Source: Lactifluus volemus
Lineage: Eukaryota > Basidiomycota > Agaricomycetes > Russulales > Russulaceae
Direction: 5' to 3'
NCBI GenBank assembly: GCA_022376515.1
Contig: WTXI01000026.1
Coordinates: forward strand, 62,001-126,000
DNA: 64,000 nucleotides
The notes under the pieces are model-generated. The model ran no database searches, was not told the origin of the DNA, and was given only the letters and a program-made list of their open reading frames with translations. The position numbers were made by a program, and so were the translations under genes. Positions 45,779 to 56,366 of the stretch are shown here, piece by piece (the stretch's first letter is position 1; the number at the start of each line of letters is the position of its first letter).

Positions 45779-48700
45779 AGAGCTCGTGCCGCGCGACCTG
45801 GGTACGAGCCTTAGGACTGAAACGAATGTACATTAGCTATGCCAATGCCAATGCTTTGAATTTGCCCATTTCGTTTTCAAATGTCCACAAAACGGTCGCA
45901 GATGTCGCCTTAGTCGACAGTGGAGCCACGGAAAACTTCCTTGATCAACGCACAGTCCGCCGATGGGGACTCAGCACTCATAAACTCCCTCATCCCCGCT
46001 ACGTCTACAATGTGGATGGAACCCAGAACCAAGCTGGGACACTCACGGAGTACTGTGTTCTTCGATGTGTCGTGGGAGACAAAGATACTCTCCAGCGGTT
46101 CTATGTCACCAATCTTGGCAAAGATCGTGTACTCTTGGGGCACCCCTGGCTCTCAGAGTTCAATCCTCGCATCGATTGGACCAAGGGGGAAGTGCAGAAC
46201 GGAGGAGTACGGATCGAAACCAAGTGGAAGAAGTTTCAGCGCCCTCGTCAGATATACAAGGACAGGGAGAAGGAACCAGCACGCATCGATCGCACCAATG
46301 TGGCCCAGGAATGGGCCATAAAGGCGCACCAAGAGCAGGTAGCCAGTGGGGAAAAGCACGAGGTGCTGCCACCCCAATACCGAGACTATGCGGACGTCTT
46401 TGACGAAGAAAAATCCCATCGTTTCCCACCTTCACGACCAGAGGATCACGCCATTGTCTTGAAGGAAGACGCCCCAGCTTCCATCAATTGTAAAGTCTAT
46501 GCCCTCACAAGGGAGGAGAAGGAAGCGACCCAGAAGTTCTTGAAAGAGAATGAGCAGTGGGGATTCATCGAAAAGTCCAACTCTCCTTGGTCGACCCCTT
46601 GGTTCTTTATAAAGAAAAGAGATGGGAGTCTCCGACCCATCCAGGACTATAGGGAAGTGAACAGTTGGACGATTCGAGATGTGTATCCCATCCCTCGCAT
46701 TGAGCAAATTCTGGAAGCGTTGCACGGACGCACCCTCTTCACGGCACTGGACATTCGCTGGGGCTATCATAACATCCAGATTCGCCCTGAGGATCGATGG
46801 AAGGCTGCGTTTAAGACTCCCTTTGGCCTGTACCAACCAAAGGTGATGCTCTTCGGCCTCCAGAACTCTCCAGCCACCTTTCAGCGCTGCATGGATCGGG
46901 TCTTTGCTAAGATCATGAACCGCTACCCAGGGAAGGTGTTTGTGTACATGGACGATGTCTTAGTGGCCACAGGAGGAGACGTGGAGGAACATAGGAGGAT
47001 AGTCCGAGAAATCCTCGAGATGTTCCGCCAAGAATCCTTCTTCCTCAAACTGTCGAAGTGCAAGTTTGAGCAGACCAGCATTGACTACCTTGGCATCCGT
47101 GTGGAACACGGGACCATCCGCATCGATCCCACGAAGAGGAAAGGACTATCTCAATGGCCTCGAACCTTGTCTTCAGTGAAGGAGGTCCGGAGCACGCTTG
47201 GTGTGTTGGGGTATCAGAGACCATTCATTCCTCACTTTGCACACCTCGCGGCGCCACTCACTGCCTTGCTGAAGAAGGGACGACCATTCAAGTGGACGGA
47301 TGAGTGCACCAAAGCCTTGGATGCACTCCTCCAGATCATAGAGTCCGACCCTGTCCTCCAGAGACCTGACTATGACCGCCCCTTCGAGATGGAGGTGGAC
47401 GCGTCCCAGTATGCCACTGGGGCCATCCTCTACCAACGAAATGACGAACAGAGGCTCTGTCCAGTGGGCTACCACTCCCAGACATTGAACGAAGCTGAGA
47501 GAGGGTATGACGTCCATGATAGAGAGCTCTTGGCGGTGATTCGGGGTTTGCGACGATGGAGACACTTGTTTCTCTCCTCTCCCTTCACTGCCATTGTGCA
47601 CACCGATCATAATAATCTTCGATACTACCGGCAACCCCAGAGAATCAACCGACGCGTAGCAAGGTACCTCAGTGACCTTGCAGACTACAATTACAAACTG
47701 GTGCACCGCCCAGGCAAGCTGAACAAGGCTGACGCGCTGTCCAGACCACCAGGAGTGGACGAAGGGAAACATGACAATGAAAACACCCTTGTCCTGCCTG
47801 ACAAACTCTTCGCGCGGGCAGCAGAGGTCAGCAGCCTCGAACAACAGGTTTGGGATTGGCAAGCACGCACACCGAGCTATTTCGCAGAGCTGCATCGCTC
47901 CTACCCACTGGACTCAGTAAATCACCACTGGGTGCACCAAGGAAGACCTGTGGTCGCGGACCAAGAGGATCTGAAGCGACAGATCTTGCATGAGTACCAT
48001 GACCACGCCTTGGCTGGGCACCCAGGCATCGCCACAACGCTTCAGAAGGTGTCTGAGGACTACTGGTGGCCGACGATGCGACAGTTCATCCAGAATTACG
48101 TCAAGGGATGTGCAACTTGCCAAATGACGAAACCCAACACTGTGAAACCTAAACCACCATTGATGCCGATCACTGTTGAACCGAAGGCAATCCCTTTCCA
48201 GACCATTTCCCTTGACCTCATCACCGATCTCCCAGTCTCAAAGGGATATGACTCAATCCTCACAATAGTGGACCACGATTGCTCGAAGGCAGCCTTCTTC
48301 TTGCCCTGTCAAAAGACAATTGACGCAGAAGAAGTGGCCCGGCTCTATGTGGAACACATCTTCCCTCTCTTTGGCTGCCCCCACCACGTCATCTCGGACA
48401 GAGATCCCCGTTTTACTGCACACTTCACCCGCCAGATGTGTGAACTGCTAGGGATCACACAGAATGTCAGCTCTGCTTATCACCCGCAGACTGATGGACA
48501 ATCAGAACGTGCCAATCAATGGGTGGAGCAGTATTTGCGGATTTATGGGAGCAGCCAACAAGACGACTGGGCAAACCTTCTTCCTCTTGCCCAATTTGTT
48601 CACAACTCCTGGCCGAATGCAAGCACAGGGAAGGCTCCCTGTGAGCTCTTGTGGGGCGCAAACCCAATCATCCATCCCTCCGGGAAAAGCACAAACATCC

Positions 48701-50232
48701 CCGCGTTACATCAAAGGCAGATGTGGCTTAAGGAGGCTAGGGAGCGCGCCCAGGATGCTATCAGAAAAGCACAGGAACTGTGGCTGAAAAGGCGCCAGAG
48801 AAAGAAGGGCCAAAGACACTTCTACCCATTCGAAAAAGGACAACAAGTATTGTTGGAGGGAACGAACCTAAAGACAATATATCCATCCGCAAAGTTGGGA
48901 CCAAAGAGATATGGTCCATTTCCCATCATTGACGTCATTTCCCCTGTGGTGTACCGCCTTCAGCTTCCCCCACACTGGCGCATTCACAATGTCTTCCATG
49001 CGTCCTTGTTAACACCTTACAAGGAGACGGAGGAGCATGGGCGCAACTTCATGGAACCGCCACCTGACCTGATGGAAGGCGAACCAGAATATGAGGTGGA
49101 GCAAATCATTGATGCGCGCAAGAAAGGGAAGGCAGAGAAACTCGAATATCTCCTTCGTTGGAAGGGATATTCACCCGCTCATGATAGTTGGGAACCCGCT
49201 GGCAATGTGAAGGCTCCGGAGCTCATTAAGGAGTTCTATCAGCGCAACCCCAATGCGATAGGAGGGGGGAGGATAAAAGCCAAGAGAAAACGACGTATTC
49301 GCACCATCATCACCCCCACTACCTCCACCTCCATGAGTAATGCCCTACAACTTGCGTTCCAGTACCCCAACTCGGAGGATGACTACCTCCAACTCCTCGA
49401 CTCGTCGTTCGACTCCCTCACGGTCTGTGAGGGGGGAGAGTGGTCCCTCTCAGAGGCGTCCCTTGCCGAGGACACCCCAGCAGAACCAGCCCAGATCCGC
49501 ACCTCCACCGTACAGGAGGACCACCCGCTCGCCTCGCCAAGAGCCTCGCCGCAGTCCCTCGTACCATCCGAGGACCCCATCTCCTCTCCCAGGCCCGACG
49601 CCACCTCCCCAACTCTCGCCTATCCAGGAAGCCCTGGAGACACTAGCAGCGGACATGAGGTTCCAGCCAGAAGTCATGTCGCTGGAGACCCCCACACGCT
49701 GCGATCCGAATCCCCTCACGATCCCTGGAAGGTCTTCAGCTGGGCCCAACCTTCTGCAGGTGACGGTGCTCATCAACTCCAGGGGATACGTGCAGCAGAT
49801 GGGGACGGCCTACGTTCACTCGTCGTCGCGTCTTCGTCGCATGGGGGGCCGTCTGGTGGTGATTCCGGAGTCAGCCCTCTAAGAATCACTGGCAAGCGCA
49901 AGAGGAGGGGGAAGAAGTCATATTATTGCGGCAAGTGCAACAAAGACGGGGTGGACCACAAGTACGAGAACTGTCCTTTGTGGAGGGAGTGCCTCTATTG
50001 CCAGAAGAGAGGGCACTACTCCCATGACTGTCACCACCCCCACATGCGTTGCACTGTCTATAGGTGCCGGGTCTTCCCTGACCACCAGTTCTATGGGAGG
50101 AACTGTCCCGTCAAGGCCACAGAGTTGCGGCCCGTCACTCATCTTTGGGATGAGTATGACGCAGATGACGTCGACGCAGGTGAGGCGCTTTGGGATGACA
50201 TTGACTGGGAGTCCATGGACAGGGGTGACTGA
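45748..50232 (+). CDS. pol polyprotein with chromodomain and 3' zinc-knuckle extension
   Basis: The frame is open from 45748, overlaps gag by 31 nt in the -1 frame, and has its first AUG at 45826. Domains in order: aspartic protease (VALVDSGATENF, near 45910); RT with IQDYREVNSWT and catalytic YMDD near 46948; RNase H (EMEVDASQYATGAILY; HTDHNNLRYY); integrase with H-H-C-C (CATCQMTK near 48115) and D-D-E core (SLDLITDLPVS, SDRDPRFT, GQSERANQW); chromodomain (EYLLRWKGYSPAHDSWEP) near 49145-49200. After it come about 330 further residues, ending in three Cys/His clusters (CGKCNK..., CLYCQKRGHYSHDC, CTVYRCR...) at 49925-50110. That tail is not part of ordinary chromovirus pol. No stop or frameshift was found. 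Confidence 0.95.
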   Translation, partial: LHRLCAPGFLKSSCRATWVRALGLKRMYISYANANALNLPISFSNVHKTVADVALVDSGATENFLDQRTVRRWGLSTHKLPHPRYVYNVDGTQNQAGTLTEYCVLRCVVGDKDTLQRFYVTNLGKDRVLLGHPWLSEFNPRIDWTKGEVQNGGVRIETKWKKFQRPRQIYKDREKEPARIDRTNVAQEWAIKAHQEQVASGEKHEVLPPQYRDYADVFDEEKSHRFPPSRPEDHAIVLKEDAPASINCKVYALTREEKEATQKFLKENEQWGFIEKSNSPWSTPWFFIKKRDGSLRPIQDYREVNSWTIRDVYPIPRIEQILEALHGRTLFTALDIRWGYHNIQIRPEDRWKAAFKTPFGLYQPKVMLFGLQNSPATFQRCMDRVFAKIMNRYPGKVFVYMDDVLVATGGDVEEHRRIVREILEMFRQESFFLKLSKCKFEQTSIDYLGIRVEHGTIRIDPTKRKGLSQWPRTLSSVKEVRSTLGVLGYQRPFIPHFAHLAAPLTALLKKGRPFKWTDECTKALDALLQIIESDPVLQRPDYDRPFEMEVDASQYATGAILYQRNDEQRLCPVGYHSQTLNEAERGYDVHDRELLAVIRGLRRWRHLFLSSPFTAIVHTDHNNLRYYRQPQRINRRVARYLSDLADYNYKLVHRPGKLNKADALSRPPGVDEGKHDNENTLVLPDKLFARAAEVSSLEQQVWDWQARTPSYFAELHRSYPLDSVNHHWVHQGRPVVADQEDLKRQILHEYHDHALAGHPGIATTLQKVSEDYWWPTMRQFIQNYVKGCATCQMTKPNTVKPKPPLMPITVEPKAIPFQTISLDLITDLPVSKGYDSILTIVDHDCSKAAFFLPCQKTIDAEEVARLYVEHIFPLFGCPHHVISDRDPRFTAHFTRQMCELLGITQNVSSAYHPQTDGQSERANQWVEQYLRIYGSSQQDDWANLLPLAQFVHNSWPNASTGKAPCELLWGANPIIHPSGKSTNIPALHQRQMWLKEARERAQDAIRKAQELWLKRRQRKKGQRHFYPFEKGQQVLLEGTNLKTIYPSAKLGPKRYGPFPIIDVISPVVYRLQLPPHWRIHNVFHASLLTPYKETEEHGRNFMEPPPDLMEGEPEYEVEQIIDARKKGKAEKLEYLLRWKGYSPAHDSWEPAGNVKAPELIKEFYQRNPNAIGGGRIKAKRKRRIRTIITPTTSTSMSNALQLAFQYPNSEDDYLQLLDSSFDSLTVCEGGEWSLSEASLAEDTPAEPAQIRTSTVQEDHPLASPRASPQSLVPSEDPISSPRPDATSPTLAYPGSPGDTSSGHEVPARSHVAGDPHTLRSESPHDPWKVFSWAQPSAGDGAHQLQGIRAADGDGLRSLVVASSSHGGPSGGDSGVSPLRITGKRKRRGKKSYYCGKCNKDGVDHKYENCPLWRECLYCQKRGHYSHDCHHPHMRCTVYRCRVFPDHQFYGRNCPVKATELRPVTHLWDEYDADDVDAGEALWDDIDWESMDRGD
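49340..49882 (+). CDS. Overlapping ORF3 in the pol 3' extension
   Basis: An AUG-initiated frame of 180 codons lies in the +1 frame relative to pol, wholly inside the pol extension. The first half is basic and proline/arginine/serine rich. The second half contains PIQEALETLAADMRFQPEVM and LLQVTVLINSRGYVQQMGTA, which looks ordered. It ends at TAA just before the zinc-knuckle part of pol. It may be a real third product, or a bystander of a low-complexity pol region. I do not recognise a family. Confidence 0.4.
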   Translation: MPYNLRSSTPTRRMTTSNSSTRRSTPSRSVRGESGPSQRRPLPRTPQQNQPRSAPPPYRRTTRSPRQEPRRSPSYHPRTPSPLPGPTPPPQLSPIQEALETLAADMRFQPEVMSLETPTRCDPNPLTIPGRSSAGPNLLQVTVLINSRGYVQQMGTAYVHSSSRLRRMGGRLVVIPESAL

Positions 50233-50255
50233 GGCGCATGGTGGTACATGCGCCT

Positions 50256-50266
50256 AGGAGAGAGGG
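50256..50266 (+). other. Polypurine tract
   Basis: AGGAGAGAGGG followed by TAC directly precedes the 3' LTR and is the expected plus-strand primer. Confidence 0.7.
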
Positions 50267-50269
50267 TAC

Positions 50270-51203
50270 TGTTACGGTTATGCGGGCCGCCCGGCCCATT
50301 TCTTACTGTTTTCCGTCTGATTTTCGACTTGTGTTGTGACCTAGGATCCTTTCCTTGGCCAGCCCCTTCTGTACCGCTTCTGGGGCTGTGCGTTGCCATT
50401 TTGGACGTGTATTTGACTCAGGGATCATGACTCAAATCTTGAGTCAGCGTTCTTGACTCAGATCTTGAGTCAGACGCACTGAGTCAGTTCTTGAGTCATC
50501 AGAACTGACTCAGGTCCTTAGTCAATAGTCTTGACTTCGCTACTGTACTGTGACCTTTGTAGGATAGTTGGCTGGCCCTCTGTACGCATAAATAGGGCCC
50601 TGTAGACGAGCTAAAGCCCCAGCTTCAGCTTCGTCTAGAATCGCAGTTCATTGTCTCCTGCTCACACTCGCATCGCATCTTCCTCCTCTCTTCTTGTGAA
50701 TCCCCTCTTCGTACCTTGATCTAGGTACTTCGCGCCACGATCAGACATCTGTGAACTTGTTCCATTTCTGTGTAACAAGTCCCCAGACGCCTGAACCCTA
50801 ATACGAACGCGCTGTGAGAAGTAGTCCCCACTTCTCACCCCGCGTCCGCCCTCGAACCTTAGTTCAACCTCTCACGAGTGTCCTTGGAAGGCGAGCATCT
50901 CTTGCATTCCAATTACACTCGCGCCCGTGTTGCGGTTGAACCCACACATCGTCATTAACCCATCTGCCACCGTCTATCCCTTTTGGGAACGGTAACTCCG
51001 ACCATCGCGTGCGCCGGTCCGCTAGTCCGTCTCGCGCGATACAGACACCCAGAGTTCGCACAGTCAAGTCTACTCCACACAGGACCTTGCCTGTGCGTGC
51101 TAGAATCGACTATTTGGTGTTGCTAGTCTTGTCCGACTCGCCACAGCAAATAGCCAACCAGAACGACGCTCACTTCGAGCCACGGTCCCTGCGAACCGTG
51201 ACA
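50270..51203 (+). repeat. 3' LTR
   Basis: This 934-bp copy is identical to the 5' LTR except for one missing C in GGATCC(C)TTT, as far as I could compare by eye. It is followed by the GTGTG duplication. Confidence 0.95.
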
Positions 51204-52220
51204 GTGTGGAAGTCAATGGGAGGAAGAGAAGAATATGAATGTTTGAAGTGGTCAGTTGAAGGAGGAGGTTAGACATCGGGCCACGTACCAAGTTCTTTGA
51301 TATTCACAGTTCCTCTTCCGCCGGTGGTAGCCTCAACAAAGATACTGTTCAGATGACCTTTGTTGACCATCATGCAGACTATGTTCCTAATATTGATGGC
51401 TTGAAGGGGCCCTGCCGTGACTGCTATGGCGGCACTTGCACGTACGTACTGGGTGAGAGTGGGATCTCCGAGGAGGATTCCACCCGATGCACTGGCTTGA
51501 GTCGCTGCATGACGCACATACCATGACGGCCCGGCCCTCTTCAGGTTCCGCTGCATGGCCTCAAACTGTTCTGATGAATTTTATCAACCATGTCTTAATT
51601 ACATTGTGCCAGCACTTGCATATGCGTACACGGGTGAGGGTGGGATCTCTCGACTCGGACTCTTGAGGAGGATTCATCCAGCATGCTTCTCCGAGTCAGA
51701 GTCAGAGTCCGGGCAGATTCAAGGAGAGTTCTATTATCCAGAGTGACATCGGCCTGAGGACCAAGAACTGTACAGTCCCCCACAAGTCTCCGAGGCAAAC
51801 TATACAATCCTGATTCAGATACCATCCCCACGTATTGCATTGAGGCCATGTGTGGGTGTTCAGAGAGTTCCTATTCCCACAAACACGACCCTCGCTCCTT
51901 CTCCGCAGCACAAGCGCGGAAATATCATCCGATGACTCGGACTATGACATCTCTTCCACATCTTCATGTACACATTCCTCTTAATTTATGCTCTCCTCCA
52001 GTACCCACCAATGGATTGTCTGCCCCATCCCTTCTATTTTCGATCACAAGCCCCACAAAGAAAAGACGAACGAATTTTCTTATCAGCTCAAGTATCTTCA
52101 TCGCGTTATCTCTGCCAACGAGATCTGGACGACGATTCTCCTCCCTATGACAGAGGCCTTTTCCGTCACCCTCAACTTATGAAGCCGATCGATCACAAAC
52201 GATGGGCCGATGACTTCACC
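51204..52220 (-). pseudogene. Cargo gene C, 5' part, next to the gypsy element
   Basis: The minus-strand frame 51269-51590 is clearly protein-like (AGPSWYVRHAATQASASGG, SAAIAVTAGPLQAINIRN, NKGHLNSIFVEATTGG). It ends at a consensus gtacgt donor near 51286, so the gene went on past the site now holding the gypsy element. Upstream (51600-52220) both strands have moderately convincing frames, and a roughly 80-bp stretch at 51430-51500 is partly duplicated at 51615-51690. Exons there could not be fixed. Some + strand frames (QRDLDDDSPPYDRGLF, ending at 52221) may belong to a separate gene. No family is recognised. Confidence 0.4.
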
Positions 52221-52335
52221 TGAGTCAGGCACAGCGAGGATGGTGTGGCAGTCAACACTTCAGTTAACAGGGCAATCTAGAATGCCATACAGAAAAGCAT
52301 ATGTATAAATGAGCATATTGTTCAATATCTCAATG

Positions 52336-55300
52336 TTACATGTCAGCGAGACTCAGATCACTGAGAAACTCATTCAGGCGATCCAGTTCATCCCCTGCGG
52401 TGTCATCCTCCTCAGCATCGTTAGGCTGCGCTGTATCGCTCCCTCTCTCCTCCAGGTCAATGCCAACGCCTCCGCTCCCACTGTCCTGGTGCGTGATTCT
52501 GATGTCTCGGACACCTGTATAACACGATAGTTGATATATTTTTTGAATGCGAATGCGATGGACTGTGTTCTGGCGTAGCCGCCGTGCAAGGATTTCGTTC
52601 ACTTCCATGGCAAGTGAACAGCCATCTGCATGTAGGCGTTGAACAGCCGAGCTCAACTGCTGCTCTTCGCTAGCCATCCAATCAACCAGTCGTGAGATCT
52701 CGATGTTGAGACGAACCCTCTCCTCGTTGGCACGTTCAAGTCGTAAGAAGTGTATTGTAGCCTGCCGAGTTTTCGCTTCAGCCCATGACTGTTGGCGAAT
52801 GTCAAGCCTGCATTCCTTCAGCAAATCGAACTCGGCAAGAGAGTCATATGTTGTCAATTCCTTCCAGTCCAATTCGGGGCGATCCATGGACTTTGCGATT
52901 TCATTGTACTTGTGAAGTGCGGCCTTGATTGCCTTGCAGCGTGTCTTCAGCGCTTTGTTGATGTGCACCCGTAATTTATATCCTTGGTGTGGTCAATACA
53001 GTGTCAGATAAACTTGGTACTCTAGGTTCGCACCTGTCCCTGACAGGCCCATCTTTTGAAGCTCGAACAAGCGTGCAACCACAAGTCCCTCAAGCTTCGA
53101 GAGTGCCTTCTGATACTCACGTGTGGAATAATATTCCGAGGCTGCTTTCCATTCTGGCATGTCGGGAGTCCATCTATCGGAGATATTGTTTGTTATTTCG
53201 AAGCTTTGAAGCACATCTTGTACGCGTTCAAAATGTTCGAATGCGTGTTGTGACACCATCGCAGCACGCTCCTTTAGGTTTTGGGCTGAGCGTGCCGACA
53301 TCTTTGTGGTGCAGAATAATACTGCATCGTCATGAAACTTTCTGGATTAAAATGTTAGTCATTGTGTCAAGAAGTAAATTAGACATCTCAACTTTGCTTT
53401 TCGATGGGCCAGAAGGAGTTCAAAATAACGACAAGTGAATTCATCCTCAGGGGCCTCCTTTTGGCGTGAAAGAAGGTAAGCACGCTCTGCCACGAGGTGT
53501 TGATAATAGTGCGTTTCTTCTGGCAATTGGTCAGACTGAAGTGCGGCAATGACAGTTGGAGACTCCTGAAGAATCCTGCCAACTTGCTTATAGTTCTCAT
53601 AAAGGAACGTAGCTTAACAATGTAGTCAGTAACAACTACATGAGATGACTGAGAAACATACAAAGTTCCTGGTACTTGTCATCATCATGCTGCTGAGCAT
53701 ATAAGTCAATTGCCTGGTGTCGGTGAAAGCGGGATGCATGGCGAGTAATGTTTGCAAGCCCATTGAATGATGCAAATATCCTCTCAGCAGTCTCCAAGTC
53801 TTCAATACCAAATCCACGAACAAAGAGAGGATGAAATGAAAGTTGACAGAGGCGTTTATGAGCATAGCCATGAAATGAAGGAACAACCATTTGAAGTTGT
53901 TTGGCATTTACTTTCCCAGAAATTGAACTCTTTGCCAGGGTTTCAGTAAATGAGCATCCAATGTCATAGCCCAGCCCGGGCCTGTCTTGTAAGACATTAA
54001 GCACCTGATTCACAATAGCAAGTGGGTACTTGGCACTGAGTATGTCATTAGCATTAGGGGAAAGGAGCTGTGAAGACAGTGGAGAATACAAACAGTTTAC
54101 CACTCGAGACCATATCACAAATCCACCATATGAGGCCATGTCGACAGGCTGATAAAAATATCCCTGTTTCACGATATATTGCCCACATGCGTTTGAGGTT
54201 ATCACTTTGTGCTGCTTTCCATCGCTCTGTGCACACTGTCTGACCTTCATCACCATCTGCTGGTGTGGCTTCTTGTACATCCTTGGACCATGCCACAGGC
54301 TCTTCGGAGTCTTCTTCATTATGGCCAACCTACACAATGGTGAAGCGGCATCAAGCAAAAAGGAATATACAACATACCACCTTTTTCCGTAACTGAGAGG
54401 GCCTGGGCTTGACATCATACTTAAATTGATCCACATTGTCTTCAGAAATGTAGTAATCGCTTTTAAATCCACGAGGATCAGATTGGGCACCTTCCCGTAA
54501 ACGGACACGCTTCAGTGATTGATTGCCATCAAGTACACCAATGACAGCAACGTCAAGCAGAGCTTCACCGGGAAGCTGTCAAGTAGTTCAAGTCAGATAT
54601 ACAAGAAAGGGATGAATGATACGGACCTCATTTTGACAGCAGGGACACGAGTGTTTCACACGCCAGTGGGGATCTACTCTTTGTAGAGTTTTCTGGACAC
54701 GGCTATGTACGCCACGTTTGATCTTGAGGTAAAGGTCAAACGTGTCGGAAAAATGCCGCCAAAACGTGTGATTATATGAGACCTAGATTAAAATATAGCT
54801 TGACAACTTGAATCATGTAGGGGATTCAACCTACGTTGTGATAGTCACAGATTGAACGAACCCATGACTGGATGCTGAGGCGGGGCTGACGGACACGGAG
54901 CCTGTGATATAACTCCAACGTACGAAGGGAGATTGCAAAAGAGACACGGGTTGGAGCGGAGCTAAGGCAACCCTGGCGCAGAAGATTGACATTTGGGTAT
55001 AAACAACCAGGTAATTGAAGAAAGGCTCGATTGCCAGTGAAATCTAGAATGTGATAGCACGCTTAGTGATTTCATGAATACACAACGGTCAGAAATGAGG
55101 TCACATACCATATACATCAATATAAGGTAGGGTAAACTGCTCCAGACCATCACGGTGCTCTGATTGGCACGCCTCATAGTGAGGTTGTTTGAAATCGAGG
55201 TACGCGTCGATCAGGTCAGGCAATTGTTCTTCCCACCTTATTTCGAGCTGTCGGAGTCGTGTAGGCCATGACTGGGATTGAGAGCGGTTGCGCGAACTGA

Positions 55301-55839
55301 GAGTTGCAAGTAAAAATGGGAATACGGTATAGTAATCAGTTCCGATTACTCACTTGCCAAGGTATTCCGCTAGGTGTTCAGTTTCGCCACCCTCACTAGA
55401 TAGCTGCAATTCTGTGTCAATGGGACTCTGGAGCTCCTCGTCTAACCAGCCAGCATCTTCGGCACCAGGTTCTGTGGGTGTACTGTCCGTGTCGCCTCCA
55501 GTGATCTGGTCGAAGGCGCGTTTACTCCCTGTTGAGAGCTCTGACGTAGCTAATCAGGCGTGAAGATGAATAACGAAAAAGGTATGTACTTTCATATGCC
55601 TCCTTTCTTCGTTCTGCTAGTGCTGCATTGATTTTGGTTTGAGCTTCGTGGGTAAGGAAGCGGTTACGATCCTGTGGGGTCAATGTGCTCAAGTCTGGGC
55701 GCACGCAGCCATTCCGACGGCCAGTGGGTGCAATCGACATGTAGACCTTGCCCTTTGCGACATTGCGGAGCTGGGATTTGAATGGCTGAGTGTCAGGAAC
55801 TATGCGGCGTCGGTGAGAGCCAGCCTGAGAGGGTTGCAT
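52336..55839 (-). CDS. KDZ (Kyakuja-Dileera-Zisupton) transposase
   Basis: Exons from ATG 55839-55837: 55839-55590, 55549-55354, 55296-55109, 55043-54835, from 54782, then several more to the stop at 52336-52338, with about nine introns. A cysteine cluster of the CxC type with RTLELYHRLRVRQPRLSIQ lies in exon 4. A CPCC follows near 54650. The transposase core has ERWKAAQSDNLKRMW, ETGIFLSACRHG, GYDIGCSF, HGYAHKRLCQLSFHPLF, GIEDLETAERIF and RHASRFHRHQAIDLY. A long helical tail (52336-52968) closes the protein. All exons I followed are open. It should cut and paste the surrounding 26.8-kb element via the terminal repeats, acting in the nucleus. No TET/JBP gene, a known partner of such elements, is seen. 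Confidence 0.9.
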
Positions 55840-55849
55840 AGTGGTCAAA

Positions 55850-56355
55850 AGGAACTGTCAAATTTTCAACGTCATTTTAAACAACCATCAAGTGCTAGCG
55901 CTGTAATACACAACCATAGTAATCACAATAACTTTGTTGATGAATAAAAACAGTCAATAACAAATTAGTTGTAATTTGACCACTGATAACGTACAAGAAG
56001 AGGCAGCGTGTGGGAACAACATCGAACAGAGGGGGGGGCGCTACGACCATAGCAACCACTGCAGGGAGGTGCAGTGGGCCAGGCGGCTGCTGGGGAATTT
56101 TAGCGGAGTAGGAACAGAGGCTGGAGGCCAAGGGCGGAGCACAGAAGATGGAGGAGCCTCAGGACGGGACGGCCAGCGTCACAGGAACCCCGAGGGCGAC
56201 CGGCATGGATAACGGACGCTCCCCGTTGAATGCGATTGCCCACGACCGTTAACTACGTTACAAGTTCAATTCTCACATCATGACCCACGTTTAGTTGGGT
56301 GACTTACTAAAAATTAAATTTTCACTATCCAGAACCTAATAAAAACATAGTCTAG
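55850..56355. other. Spacer upstream of the transposase
   Basis: No gene is supported. It contains the presumed transposase promoter and a GGGGGGG tract at 56031-56037. Confidence 0.4.
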
Positions 56356-56366
56356 CTTTTACTGGA

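Larger units (their letters stand above)
42734..51203 (+). mobile_element. Full-length Ty3/gypsy chromovirus, 8470 bp
   Basis: LTRs of 935 and 934 bp start TGTTACGG and end CCGTGACA, and by eye differ by a single base gained or lost (GGATCCCTTT against GGATCCTTT). Between them lie gag, pol in the order protease, RT, RNase H, integrase and chromodomain, and an unusual 3' extension. The target duplication is perfect. The near-identity of the LTRs means a very recent insertion. A solo LTR of the same family is at 62903-63839. Confidence 0.95.

Noticed and set aside
47173..47895. Minus-strand 240-codon frame inside pol
   Set aside because: Antisense to the RNase H and integrase region, without motifs, in a fully explained coding region.
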